A stretch of 64,000 nucleotides of DNA, taken from Schlegelella_A sp036496385. Lineage in GTDB: Bacteria > Pseudomonadota > Gammaproteobacteria > Burkholderiales > Burkholderiaceae_C. The notes under the pieces were generated by a model. It saw only the letters and a program-made list of their open reading frames with translations, ran no database searches and had not been told where the DNA came from. Below are positions 35,077-44,236 of the stretch, one piece after another (positions within the stretch are counted from its first letter, which is position 1; every line of letters starts with the position of its first letter). A program made the translations under genes and the position numbers. The DNA lies in NCBI GenBank assembly GCA_036496385.1, contig DASXLD010000110.1:11483-75482 (forward strand). Direction: 5' to 3'.

Positions 35077-36930
35077 TCAACTTCGGCCCGGTGACGCCGA
35101 ACCGGCCCATTGCTTCACCGTCGCGGCGAGCTGCGCCGCGCGAACCGGCTTGGTCATGTAGTCGTCCATGCCGGCGTCGATGCAGCGCTCGCGGTCACCG
35201 GCCAGGGCATCGGCGGTGAGGGCGACGATCGGCGTGTACGTGCCGCGCGCGCGGCCGTCGTCGCGGATCCGGCGGGTCGCTTCGAAGCCGTCCATGACGG
35301 GCATGTGGCAGTCCATGAAGATGAGGTCGTAGCGAGCGTCCGCAGCGGCGCTGCGCGCCGCCTCGCCGTCGGCGACGACGTCGACCAGGCAGCCCATCTT
35401 CTTCAGCATCGCCGAGACGACGAGCTGGTTGACGGCGTCGTCCTCGGCGAGCAAGACGCGTGCCGCGGGCACGGCGGTCTCCTCCGGCGCCGGCGCCTCC
35501 GCTAGGGGTTCGCGCGCTCGCGCCAGCGGCAGCTCGAACCAGAACGTCGAGCCTTCGGCGACCCGGCTGTCGACGCCGACCCGGCCGCCCATCAGCTCGG
35601 CGATCTCGCGGACGATGGCCAGGCCGAGCCCGCTGCCGCCGTGGCGGCGCGTGCTCGACGCATCGACTTGCGTGAAGGCGTCGAACACCGAATCGAACTG
35701 GTCCGCGGCGATGCCGATGCCGGTGTCGCGGACCTCGAACCGCAGCTGCACGGCGGTCGCGGCGGCGGCGACGACGGAGACGTCGAGGACGATCCGCCCG
35801 CGCTCGGTGAACTTGACGGCGTTGTGGAGAAGGTTGACGAGCACTTGCCGCAGCCGCACCGCGTCGCCTTCGACGCGCTCGGGCAGATCGGGCGAGATCG
35901 TGCAGCTCAAGGTGATGGGTTTGTCGCGGGCCGTCGCCGCCATCAGGTCGGCGGCGTCGCGGACGAGCGCGCGCAAATCGAACGTGGTCGGATGGAGGGT
36001 GAGCTTGCCCGCCTGGACGCGCGACAGGTCGAGGACGTCGTCGATCAGGGTGAGGAGCGCGGTCGCCGACAGGTGCGCGGTCTCGACGAGCCGGCGCTGG
36101 CTCGGCATCAGCGGTGTGTCGAGCAGCAGCTCGGTCGTGCCGAGCACTCCGTTCATCGGCGTGCGGATCTCGTGGCTGATCGTGGCGAGGAACTGGCCCT
36201 TGGCGACGTTGGCCTCCTCGGCGCGCCGACTGGCCTGCTCGAGGTCGTGCGCCTGGCTCTCGAGTGCGCGCGTCTTCTCCTCGAGGCTCGCGACCAGCGC
36301 GCGCGCCGTCTGCATCGCGCGGTGGACGCGCACGCGCAGCCGCTCGGAGACGAGGCCGGTGAAGGCGAGGTAGGTGCCGAGCAGGTACATCGTCGCCGCG
36401 ATCGTCAGCCGGTCGCTCCAGAACGAATCGGCAGGCCGGTAGCGCCAGATCCAGCCTGCGTAGGCGAGATAGGCGGCGACGACGACGTGGTTGAAGTAAA
36501 TCGCGCGCCGAAAGCCGTCGCCGACCTGGTCGGCGACGCGCACCAGCAGCAGGCAGCCGAAGAAGAGATGCACGTGCTCGAAATGGCGCAGGTTGAGCAG
36601 CCAGACGAAGATGTCGAGATGAAGGAAGACGAGGCCGAGGTCGAGCGCGCCGGTGCGGCCGTACCACATGCGCAGCGCGAGCCAGCTCGCGAGCGCGTAG
36701 CCGAGGTTCGTCGCCAGCAGGAGCTCGAGCGCGGGGCTTGCCAGCGGCGTGCCCGCGCGGATGTCCTGCAGGACGGCGATGGCGCACAGGATGGCGAAGC
36801 CAGCGGCGCGCACCGCGGGGAGCTGGACGGTGTTCAGGCGGCGCGCGGTCGCTACCCGTCGCCGGGCGAGCACGTCGGGATCGAGCGTGAAGCCAGCGTC
36901 GTTCTCGAGCGTCGATCCGGGTGCGATCAC
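35077..36930 (-). CDS. Hybrid sensor histidine kinase/response regulator
   Basis: A 617-residue membrane-bound hybrid kinase. About six hydrophobic segments lie in residues 40-200, then a coiled-coil helix, the H-box with H253 in SHEIRTPMNG, N-box HNAVKF, G-boxes (DTGIGI, GGSGLGLAIV), and a C-terminal receiver with phospho-acceptor D540 in LIFMDCHMPVMDG and the Lys of MTKPVR. No recognisable small-molecule sensor domain other than the membrane part is seen. Start is GTG at 36930. It needs a separate phosphotransfer or regulator partner, not seen in the window. It probably shares a transcript with the GrdB-like gene downstream. Confidence 0.93.
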   Translation of the reverse strand: MIAPGSTLENDAGFTLDPDVLARRRVATARRLNTVQLPAVRAAGFAILCAIAVLQDIRAGTPLASPALELLLATNLGYALASWLALRMWYGRTGALDLGLVFLHLDIFVWLLNLRHFEHVHLFFGCLLLVRVADQVGDGFRRAIYFNHVVVAAYLAYAGWIWRYRPADSFWSDRLTIAATMYLLGTYLAFTGLVSERLRVRVHRAMQTARALVASLEEKTRALESQAHDLEQASRRAEEANVAKGQFLATISHEIRTPMNGVLGTTELLLDTPLMPSQRRLVETAHLSATALLTLIDDVLDLSRVQAGKLTLHPTTFDLRALVRDAADLMAATARDKPITLSCTISPDLPERVEGDAVRLRQVLVNLLHNAVKFTERGRIVLDVSVVAAAATAVQLRFEVRDTGIGIAADQFDSVFDAFTQVDASSTRRHGGSGLGLAIVREIAELMGGRVGVDSRVAEGSTFWFELPLARAREPLAEAPAPEETAVPAARVLLAEDDAVNQLVVSAMLKKMGCLVDVVADGEAARSAAADARYDLIFMDCHMPVMDGFEATRRIRDDGRARGTYTPIVALTADALAGDRERCIDAGMDDYMTKPVRAAQLAATVKQWAGSASPGRS

Positions 36931-37006
36931 CTGTGCGGCAAGGGTCCTGGTGCCCGGATTGTCTGCGCCTGTCGCGCGGCGCGTACGCGGCGGGGTCTGC
37001 GGTGCT

Positions 37007-38245
37007 TCAGTCAGCGGCGAGGACGCGGGCGGCGACGCGCCGCAGCGACAGCGCCTGGACGAGGATGCTGAAGATCACCACGCCGTAGGTGGTGGTGATG
37101 ATGGTCTCGCGGCCGGCAATCATCGGCAGCGAGAGCGCGAGCGCGATCGAGATGCCGCCCCGCAGGCCGCCCCAGGTCATGATCGTGATCGCTGCCCTGC
37201 GATGCAGCCCAAGCCGCGGCGCGACCAAGATCGGCAGGCCGATGCTGATGAACCGCGCCGCAAGGACGATCGCGATCGCGATCGCCGCCAGCGCGATGTG
37301 CAGCGCCGAGAAGGTCAGGATGAGCATCTCGAGGCCGATCAATCCGAACAGGAGCAGGTTGAGCAGATCGTCGAGGACGTCCCAGAACTCGAACAGGCGC
37401 CGCTGCGTCTCCGGCGACATCGCCTCCCGCTTGCCGCGACTGCCGACGATCAGCCCCATCAGCACGACGGCGATCGGCGCCGAGACGTGCAGCGCCTCGG
37501 CGAGCGTGTAGCCGCCGGTCGCGAGCGCGAGCGTGATGAGGATCTCGACCGGGTGGCTGTCGACCCGGCGCAGCATCAGGAAGCCGACCTGGCCGGCGGC
37601 GAGCCCGAACAGCGCGCCGCCGATGACCTCGGTCGCGAACAGCAGCGCGGCCGAGGTGGCGTCGAGGTGCGCCGGGCCCTGCGTCAGCGTGAGCAGAGTC
37701 AGGAAGACGACGACGCCGGTGCCGTCGTTGAACAGGCTCTCGCCTGCAATCCGCGTCTCGAGGCCCTTCGGCACGCCGACGTGGCGCAGGACGGCGAGGA
37801 CGGCGACCGGGTCGGTGGGCGAGATCAGCGCCCCGAACAGCATGCACGACAGCAACGGAATCGCCAGGCCGAGTGCGCCGGTCGCGAGATAGAAGCCGGC
37901 GCCGACCAGGGCCGTCGACGTCGCGACGCCGAAGGTCGCAAGCACCAGGATCAGCCACTTCTCCTTCGCGATGTCGGCAGCGTTGATGTGCAGGCTGCCG
38001 GCGAAGAGGAGCAGGCCGAGGACGCCGTTCAGCAGCAGGCCGGCGAAGTCGAAGTGCGCGATCGCCTCGGCCACCTTCCGGGCGAGCCCGGGGTCGTGGT
38101 TGGCGACGAGAACGGCGAGCAGCGAGACGACGACGCCGATCGCGGTGATGCCGACGGCGTCGGGCAGCTTGACGAAGCGATGGTTGAGGTAGCCGAAGAC
38201 GGCGACCAGCGAGACCACCAGCCCGATGATTTGAAATGCGCTCAC
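37007..38245 (-). CDS. CPA1-type sodium/proton antiporter
   Basis: A 412-residue cation:proton antiporter with about twelve helices. Hallmarks of the NhaP/CPA1 family are LISPTDPVAVLAVLRHVGVP, ESLFNDGTGVVVF (with the conserved Asn-Asp pair), and the later TWGGLRGGISIALALSLP. It exports Na+ or K+ in exchange for H+ across the inner membrane. The GTG at 38245 is placed just before helix 1; an in-frame ATG at 38302 would add a charged leader. It diverges from the TAXI receptor gene at 38411 (165 bases between). Confidence 0.9.
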   Translation of the reverse strand: MSAFQIIGLVVSLVAVFGYLNHRFVKLPDAVGITAIGVVVSLLAVLVANHDPGLARKVAEAIAHFDFAGLLLNGVLGLLLFAGSLHINAADIAKEKWLILVLATFGVATSTALVGAGFYLATGALGLAIPLLSCMLFGALISPTDPVAVLAVLRHVGVPKGLETRIAGESLFNDGTGVVVFLTLLTLTQGPAHLDATSAALLFATEVIGGALFGLAAGQVGFLMLRRVDSHPVEILITLALATGGYTLAEALHVSAPIAVVLMGLIVGSRGKREAMSPETQRRLFEFWDVLDDLLNLLLFGLIGLEMLILTFSALHIALAAIAIAIVLAARFISIGLPILVAPRLGLHRRAAITIMTWGGLRGGISIALALSLPMIAGRETIITTTYGVVIFSILVQALSLRRVAARVLAAD

Positions 38246-38410
38246 GGGGCGGTGCGTTCGTCCGGTGAGCGGGCAGCCTGCACGCCCCGAGTCTAGGGAC
38301 AAGCCGGAGATGGCACCGAGGCGCCCACCGATAACATCGGCCGGTTCGCAGCCGCAGGCAGGAGCCAGCCAGGCTCACAGCCACCCACGAGACCCCGGAG
38401 CCCACCTCTC

Positions 38411-39361
38411 ATGCGCCCCTTCCTGAAAGCATTCGCCGTCGTCATCGCCGCAACCGGCCTAGCGCTCGCCGCCCACGCGGCCGAGTTCATCAACGTCCTC
38501 ACCGGCGGCACGAGCGGCGTCTACTACCCGATGGGCGTCGCTCTCAGCCAAATCTTCGGCAAGGCGTTGCCCGACGCGAAGGTCTCGGTGCAGGCGACCA
38601 AGGCCTCGGCGGAGAACCTCAACCTCCTGCAGGCCGGCCGCGGCGAGGTCGCGTTCACGCTCGGCGATTCGCTCTCGGACGCCTGGAAGGGCGACGCCGA
38701 GTCGGGCTTCGCGACGCCGCTGAAGAAGCTGCGCGGCATCGCCGGCATCTACCCCAACTACATCCAGATCGTCGCCAGCGCCGATTCGGGAATCAAGTCG
38801 CTCGCCGACCTGAAGGGCAAGCGCGTCTCTGTCGGCGCGCCGAAGTCGGGCACCGAGCTGAACGCGCGCGCCGTGCTGAAGGCCGCCGGCCTCACCTACA
38901 AGGACCTCGCCAAGGTCGAGTACCTGCCGTTCGGCGAGTCGGTCGAGCTGATGAAGAACCGCCAGCTCGACGTCACCCTGCAGTCGGCCGGCCTCGGCGT
39001 CTCGTCGCTGCGCGACCTCGCCGCTTCGATGAAGATCGTCGTCGTCGAGATCCCGCCCGCGGTGGTCGCGAAGATCGGCGACCCAGCGTACCAGCCGGCG
39101 ATGATCCCGGCCGGAACGTACGAAGGCCAGACCACCGACGTGCCGGCGATCGCGATCCGCAACTTCCTCGTCACTCACGAGGGCGTCCCGGCCGACACCG
39201 TCTACAAGCTCACCAAAGCGTTGTGGGAGAACCTCCCCGCGCTCGTCGCCGCCCACTCGGCAGGCAAGGCGATCAAGAAGGAGAACGCGCTCGCCGGCAT
39301 GGCCGTGCCGCTCCATCCCGGCGCCGAGAAGTACTACCGCGAGATCGGGCTGCTGAAGTAG
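38411..39361 (+). CDS. TAXI-family TRAP receptor
   Basis: A 316-residue periplasmic receptor of the TAXI subclass. A signal peptide ends near AHAAEF. The family start FINVLTGGTSGVYYPMGVALSQIF is distinctive, followed by VQATKASAENLNLLQAGRGEVAF, LKGKRVSVGAPKSGTELNARAVL and a C-terminal LHPGAEKYYREIGLLK. It is followed 21 bases later by its fused 4TM/12TM permease. Ligand is unknown; TAXI systems often take up glutamate or related acids (family knowledge). Confidence 0.93.
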   Translation: MRPFLKAFAVVIAATGLALAAHAAEFINVLTGGTSGVYYPMGVALSQIFGKALPDAKVSVQATKASAENLNLLQAGRGEVAFTLGDSLSDAWKGDAESGFATPLKKLRGIAGIYPNYIQIVASADSGIKSLADLKGKRVSVGAPKSGTELNARAVLKAAGLTYKDLAKVEYLPFGESVELMKNRQLDVTLQSAGLGVSSLRDLAASMKIVVVEIPPAVVAKIGDPAYQPAMIPAGTYEGQTTDVPAIAIRNFLVTHEGVPADTVYKLTKALWENLPALVAAHSAGKAIKKENALAGMAVPLHPGAEKYYREIGLLK

Positions 39362-39382
39362 GCCCGGCCGGGAAGTCGACGC

Positions 39383-41488
39383 GTGAGCGCGCCAGCGCCC
39401 GGCGAGAGCGCCGCAGTCGCCGGCGACGACGACGCGCCGGCCGGCGAGTTCCACGAGCACGGGCTGCAGCGTCGCCTCGGCGGCGCGGCGCTCGTCGTCG
39501 TCGCCGCGGTCGCGCTCCTGTTCTCCATCTATCAGCTGACGATCGCGGCGTTCTCGCCGCTGTCGAGCCTCATCACGCGCTCGATTCACGTCGGCTTCGT
39601 GCTGGCGCTCGTCTTCCTGATCTATCCGCTGCGAATGCGCGGCCGGCAGATGACGCGCATCCCGGCCTTCGACTGGCTGCTCGCGTCCTGTGGTTTCGCG
39701 CTCGGCCTCTACCAGTGGCTGTTCGAGGCGGCGCTGATCCAGCGCGCCGGTGACCCGACGACGATCGATATCGTCGTCGGCACGATAGTCGTCGTCCTCG
39801 TCTTCGAGGCGGCGCGGCGAGTCGTCGGCATCGCGCTGCCGATCGTCTGCGCGACCTTCCTGCTCTACGGCCTGTTCGGCCAGTACCTGCCGGGCGTGCT
39901 CGCGCACCGCCCGTACGACTACTCGCAGATCGTCGATCAGCTCGCGTTCGGCACCGAGGGCATCTACGGCATCCCGACGCTCGTCTCGGCGACCTACATC
40001 TTCCTCTTCATCCTGTTCGGCGCGTTCCTCGAGCACGCCGGGATGATCAAGCTGTTCAACGACCTCGCGCTCGGCCTCGTCGGCCACACCAGGGGCGGCC
40101 CGGCCAAGGTCGCGGTGATCTCGTCGGGGCTGATGGGAACGATCTCCGGCTCGGGCGTCGCCAATGTGCTGACCGTCGGCCAGTTCACGATTCCGCTCAT
40201 GAAGCGCTTCGGCTACACGCCGGTGTTCGCCGGCGCGGTCGAGGCGACCTCGAGCATGGGCGGGCAGATCATGCCGCCGGTGATGGGCGCGGTCGCCTTC
40301 ATCATGGCCGAGACGCTGAACGTGCCGTACGCCGACATCGTCCGCGCCGCGGTGATCCCGGCCTTCCTCTACTACTTCACCGCGTTCACGATGGTCCATC
40401 TCGAGGCCGGCCGGGCGCGCCTCAGCGGGCTGCCCAAGGACCAATGCCCGAACCCGTGGCTCGCGCTGACCCGCAACTGGCATCTCGTGCTGCCGCTCGC
40501 CGCGCTCGTCTACATGCTCTTCCATGGCTTCACGCCGATGTTCGCCGGCATGATCGGCCTCGCGCTCACCGCGATCCTGGTTCTCGGCGCGGCGCTCGCG
40601 GCGCGCTTGTCGATGACGGCGTTTCGCTACGTCTTCTGGATCGGCGTCGGCATCGCCGCGTCGTCGTTCCTCGAGTGGGGGATCGAGCCGGTGCTGGTGC
40701 TGATCGCGCTGCTCGTCGCCGCCTGTTTCTGGATCCGGGGCGGCCGCCAGACGCTGCGATCGCTGCGCGCCAGCCTGATCGACGGTGCCAAACAGGCGCT
40801 CGGCGTCGGCATCGCGTGCGCGATCGTCGGCGTCATCATCGGCGTGCTCACGCTGACCGGTGCGGCGTCGAGCTTTGCCGGCTTCATCCTCAATGTCGGC
40901 GAGACGAGCCTGTTCCTCTCGCTGCTTCTGACGATGGTCGTCTGCCTCATCCTCGGCATGGGCATCCCGACGATCCCGAACTACATCATCACGAGCTCGA
41001 TCGCGGCGCCGGCGCTGCTCAAGCTCGGCGTGCCGCTGATCGTCAGCCACATGTTCGTCTTCTACTTCGGGATCATGGCCGACCTGACGCCGCCGGTCGC
41101 GCTCGCCGCATTCGCGGCGGCGTCGATCTCGCGCGCATCGCCGATGAGAACGGGCGTGAAGGCGACGCAGATCGCGATCGCGGGCTTCGCCGTTCCCTTC
41201 ATCGCGATCTACGACCCGTCGCTGATGCTGCAGGGCCAGTTCGGCTGGACCGACGTCGTCTACGTGACGTTCAAGGCGATCGTCGCGGTGGTCCTCTGGG
41301 GCGGCACGGTCGTCGGCTTCCTGCGCGGGCCGCTCGGCATTGCCGAACGCGCGCTCGCGTTCGTCGCCGCGGCGCTCCTCGTCGCCGCGCTGCCGCTCAC
41401 CGACGAGTTCGGCTTCGCGCTGGCGGCGGTCGTCATCGGCTGGAACGTCTGGCGCAGCCGAGCCGCGCCGGCGCAGGTCGCGACCTGA
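39383..41488 (+). CDS. TRAP transporter fused permease (4TM-12TM)
   Basis: A 701-residue membrane protein joining a DctQ-like half and a DctM-like half, as is usual for TAXI systems. The start is GTG, 21 bases after the receptor. The large part holds motifs such as SGLMGTISGSGVANVLTVG, FAGAVEATSSMGGQIMPPVMGAVAF, and GMGIPTIPNYIITS. About sixteen or more hydrophobic helices are seen. Sodium is probably the driving ion (family). The stop overlaps the DUF1850 start (TGATG), so the three genes are coupled. Confidence 0.93.
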   Translation: MSAPAPGESAAVAGDDDAPAGEFHEHGLQRRLGGAALVVVAAVALLFSIYQLTIAAFSPLSSLITRSIHVGFVLALVFLIYPLRMRGRQMTRIPAFDWLLASCGFALGLYQWLFEAALIQRAGDPTTIDIVVGTIVVVLVFEAARRVVGIALPIVCATFLLYGLFGQYLPGVLAHRPYDYSQIVDQLAFGTEGIYGIPTLVSATYIFLFILFGAFLEHAGMIKLFNDLALGLVGHTRGGPAKVAVISSGLMGTISGSGVANVLTVGQFTIPLMKRFGYTPVFAGAVEATSSMGGQIMPPVMGAVAFIMAETLNVPYADIVRAAVIPAFLYYFTAFTMVHLEAGRARLSGLPKDQCPNPWLALTRNWHLVLPLAALVYMLFHGFTPMFAGMIGLALTAILVLGAALAARLSMTAFRYVFWIGVGIAASSFLEWGIEPVLVLIALLVAACFWIRGGRQTLRSLRASLIDGAKQALGVGIACAIVGVIIGVLTLTGAASSFAGFILNVGETSLFLSLLLTMVVCLILGMGIPTIPNYIITSSIAAPALLKLGVPLIVSHMFVFYFGIMADLTPPVALAAFAAASISRASPMRTGVKATQIAIAGFAVPFIAIYDPSLMLQGQFGWTDVVYVTFKAIVAVVLWGGTVVGFLRGPLGIAERALAFVAAALLVAALPLTDEFGFALAAVVIGWNVWRSRAAPAQVAT

Positions 41489-41862
41489 TGCCGCTCTGCG
41501 TCGCTGCCGGCGGCGCGGTCGCGATGCTCGCGCTCGAGAGCTTCACGCTCGCCTGGACGCACTCGATCGAGAAGATCCGCTGGGAGGAAGACTGGCGCGT
41601 CGCCGGCGGCCAGCTCGTCCTCGTCGAGGCGCGCGTGCGCGGCAGCGGCGCCGGCATGGAGCCGCCGCCAGGCAGCGTGCTGCGCGACGGCGTCTGGCAC
41701 TACGACCCGCACGTTCCGCCGCTCGCCGTCCTGCGCCTCACCCAATCGCGCTACGCGCAGGGCTATGAGATCTGCGCCGCCGGCCGCTGCACGCAACTCG
41801 CCGACGCGGCGCCGCGTGCGGGCAACGGCGACGTCATCGAGCTCAGCGCCTGTCCGCCGTGA
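41488..41862 (+). CDS. DUF1850 protein, TAXI-TRAP accessory
   Basis: A 124-residue protein with a short hydrophobic N-terminus and the family motif TLAWTHSIEKIRWEEDWRVAGG (about 20-41), plus two Cys near the C-terminus (EICAAGRCTQLAD). DUF1850 proteins accompany TAXI-type fused permeases in many proteobacteria; the role is unknown, but the one-base overlap with the permease stop argues that it is a component or assembly factor. It is the last gene of the unit; the following gene is convergent. Confidence 0.88.
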   Translation: MPLCVAAGGAVAMLALESFTLAWTHSIEKIRWEEDWRVAGGQLVLVEARVRGSGAGMEPPPGSVLRDGVWHYDPHVPPLAVLRLTQSRYAQGYEICAAGRCTQLADAAPRAGNGDVIELSACPP

Positions 41863-41904
41863 CGCCGTCGTGCCGGGGCGTGACCGCGGCGCCGCGGAGC
41901 CGCC

Positions 41905-42870
41905 TCACTCGTCGAGATGGATGTTCTTCGCCTTCGCGATCGCCGTCCAGCGGGCGATGTCTTCGCGGATGAACTGGCCGAACTGCGCCGGCGTCATCGG
42001 CATCGGCTCGACCGCTTCGACGGCGAGCCGCTCGCGCAGATCGGGGTCGCGCAGCACCGCGACCTGCGTCTCGTTGAGGCGGCGGACGACGTCGTCGGCG
42101 AGCCCTGCGGGCCCGACCGAGCCGTACCACTGCATCGCGTCGAAACCCTGGTAGCCCGACTCCTCGAGCGTCGGCACGTCCTTCAGCTGGGGGTTGCGCG
42201 CCCGGCCGGTGACGGCGAGGGCGCGCACCCGCCCCGAGCGCAGATGCGGCAGCGCCGCGGCAAGGCCGGGAAACATCGCCTGCGTCTGGCCGCCGAGCAG
42301 GTCCGTGAACGCCGGCGCGATGCCGCGGTACGGAATGTGCAGCATGAAGATGCCGCTCTGCTGCTTGAAGATCTCCATCGTCAGGTGGGTGAGCGAACCC
42401 TGGCCGGCGGAGCCGTAGCTGAGCTTGCCCGGATTCTTCTTCACGTAGTCGATGAACCCGGCGAGCGTGTTCACCGGCAGCGCGCTCGGCACGACGAGCA
42501 CGTTCGGCGTGCCGCCGATCATGCCGATCGGGGTGAAGTCCTTGACCGCGTCGTACGGCACGTGGCGCGTCGCCGGCGTCGTGCCGTGGGTCGCGACATA
42601 GCCCTGCATGAGCGTGTAGCCGTCGGGCGCGGCGCGTGCGGTCGCGACGCTGGCGATCACGCCGCCGCCACCGCCCTGGTTCTCGACCACGAAGGTCTGG
42701 CCGATCGCCTTGCCCCAGCGCTCGGTGACGACGCGCGCGATCATGTCGTTGCCGCCGCCCGCTGCCACCGGCACGATGTAGCGGATCGGCTTGGCCGGAT
42801 ATGCCTGCGCGCGCGCTGCACCGGGCAACGCGAGCACGGCTGCGGTCTGCAGGATCAGGCGACGCTGCAT
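41905..42870 (-). CDS. Bug/TctC-family tripartite tricarboxylate receptor
   Basis: A 321-residue periplasmic receptor. The signal peptide ends ARAQAYP. Landmarks are YIVPVAAGGGNDMIAR, FVVENQGGGGGVIASV, KNPGKLSYGSAGQGSLTHL, MLHIPYRGIAPAFTDLLGG, and a C-terminal EDIARWTAIAKAKNIHL. No TctA/TctB genes are nearby. It lies about 96 bases downstream of an alpha/beta hydrolase on the same strand, so the two may share a promoter and the hydrolase may act on the imported ligand (inference). Confidence 0.94.
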   Translation of the reverse strand: MQRRLILQTAAVLALPGAARAQAYPAKPIRYIVPVAAGGGNDMIARVVTERWGKAIGQTFVVENQGGGGGVIASVATARAAPDGYTLMQGYVATHGTTPATRHVPYDAVKDFTPIGMIGGTPNVLVVPSALPVNTLAGFIDYVKKNPGKLSYGSAGQGSLTHLTMEIFKQQSGIFMLHIPYRGIAPAFTDLLGGQTQAMFPGLAAALPHLRSGRVRALAVTGRARNPQLKDVPTLEESGYQGFDAMQWYGSVGPAGLADDVVRRLNETQVAVLRDPDLRERLAVEAVEPMPMTPAQFGQFIREDIARWTAIAKAKNIHLDE

Positions 42871-42966
42871 GCGAAGGCTCCTTCTCGGGGTGCGCCGCGT
42901 CCGGCGCGCGGCCATTCTGCCGCGCCACGGACACGGGCAGCGGCGGTCATCCGGCGCGGCGCGCGC

Positions 42967-43704
42967 TCACGGCTTCGGCCGTCGCCGGTGCTCGAGCTCG
43001 TGCGCGATCTCGTGCAGCAGGGTCGCGAGCGTCTCCGGCATCGTGATCTGCGGGTTGTGGCTCGCGTCGAGCTCGTCGTAGCGCCAGCCCTTCTCGGCCC
43101 GGGCGCGGTCGGCGAACTTGCGAAAGGCGTCGCCGGGGCCGAAGCGCGTGCAGTAGATGTAGGCGCGCGGCAGCTTCTCGACGGCGCCCGTCAGCGGCAG
43201 CACCTGTTGCAGGGTCGCGCCGGGCTGCATCACCCGCCGCGGCGTCGCCCAGGCGACGTCCTCGGCGCTGGTATCGGGAGGCAGCGGATTCGGCGGCACG
43301 CGCCAGCCGTCGCCGAGCTCGCGCTGCGCCTCGACCATCGCGGCACGTGCCTGCGGCGCGACCAGCTCGGCGGCCGACTGGCCGTCGCGCGGCACGAAGG
43401 CGTCGAGGTAGACGACGCCGGCGATGCGCTCGCTGGCGCGGTCGGCGACGCCGGTGGCGACCATGCCGCCATAGCTGTGGCCGACGAGGATGACGTCGCG
43501 CAGGTCCTCGAACGCGAGCACGCCGAGGATGTCCTCGACGTGGACCTCGAGATCGATCTCGGCGCGCGCGAGATGGGTCCGCTCGCCGACGCCGGTCAGC
43601 GTCGGCGTGAAGATCTCGTGACCGCGCGCCCGCAGCAGCGGGCGCATCTTCTTCCAGGCCCAGCCTCCGGTCCAGGCACCGTGCACCACGAGGAATGTCG
43701 ACAT
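42967..43704 (-). CDS. Alpha/beta-fold hydrolase (esterase)
   Basis: A 245-residue serine hydrolase. The nucleophile elbow GHSYGGM (Ser about residue 75), the acidic residue in YLDAFVPRDG and the His in DASHNPQI form the triad. Oxyanion region is HGAWTGGWAW. It resembles the plant methylesterase/salicylate esterase-like group. No signal peptide, so cytosolic. Upstream of the Bug receptor on the same strand. Substrate is unknown. Confidence 0.91.
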   Translation of the reverse strand: MSTFLVVHGAWTGGWAWKKMRPLLRARGHEIFTPTLTGVGERTHLARAEIDLEVHVEDILGVLAFEDLRDVILVGHSYGGMVATGVADRASERIAGVVYLDAFVPRDGQSAAELVAPQARAAMVEAQRELGDGWRVPPNPLPPDTSAEDVAWATPRRVMQPGATLQQVLPLTGAVEKLPRAYIYCTRFGPGDAFRKFADRARAEKGWRYDELDASHNPQITMPETLATLLHEIAHELEHRRRPKP

Positions 43705-43868
43705 CGCCGCCCTCCGACCCGTCGGAGTCGAAGCGGGCCACAACCGGGCACGAATGTCAACGCGGCGAAGGCCGAAGCGGCTCGCGCATGATCGGCGGCT
43801 CCGGGCGCAGAATCGGCGGTTTCCCGCCGCCGGCGTCCGCCGGCGATCGCCCCAGAGAGGAGAGCCGG

Positions 43869-44174
43869 ATGGCACGAGGGTACTGGATCGCGCGCGTCGA
43901 TGTCAGCGACGCCGAGGCGTACAAGGCCTACGTCGCCGCCAACGCGGCGCCGCTCGCGGCCCACGGCGGCCGCTTCATCGTTCGCGCCGGTCGGTTCGAG
44001 AATCCGGAGGGCGCGAGCCGGACGCGCAACGTCGTCGTCGAGTTCCCGTCGTACCAGGCCGCGCTCGACTGCTATCGCTCGCCCGCCTACCAGGCCGCGG
44101 TGCAGCTGCGGCTGCCCGTGTCCACCGTCGACATGGTGATCATCGAAGGCTACGACGGCCCGCAGCCCGGCTGA
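43869..44174 (+). CDS. DUF1330 protein
   Basis: A 101-residue protein of the DUF1330 family, dimeric alpha/beta barrel (ferredoxin-like) fold. Seen: MARGYWIARVDVSDAEAYKAY, GGRFIVRAG, and FPSYQAALDCYRSPAYQAA. The family is uncharacterised. It begins 164 bases from the divergent hydrolase with an AGAGG ribosome-binding site. Followed by an aldehyde dehydrogenase gene. Confidence 0.9.
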   Translation: MARGYWIARVDVSDAEAYKAYVAANAAPLAAHGGRFIVRAGRFENPEGASRTRNVVVEFPSYQAALDCYRSPAYQAAVQLRLPVSTVDMVIIEGYDGPQPG

Positions 44175-44191
44175 GACTCGTTCGCTCGTCA

Positions 44192-44218
44192 CTCTCTTCC
44201 TTTCTTCCTCTCCTCCTC
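44192..44218 (+). promoter_or_regulatory. Polypyrimidine tract in the leader of the aldehyde dehydrogenase gene
   Basis: An uninterrupted run of 27 C/T bases lies between the DUF1330 stop and the aldehyde dehydrogenase start, ending about 19 bases before the ATG at 44237. Such a run is rare in 70% GC coding-dense DNA. It could keep the leader unstructured or hold an anti-Shine-Dalgarno-like element (CCTCCTC); no function is shown. Confidence 0.35.
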
Positions 44219-44236
44219 GTCAACCCAGAGAACCGC

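Noticed and set aside
38459..41050. 863-residue minus-strand open frame
   Set aside because: It lies opposite the TAXI receptor and fused permease, whose protein features are clear; its translation is low-complexity Arg/Asp/Glu text.
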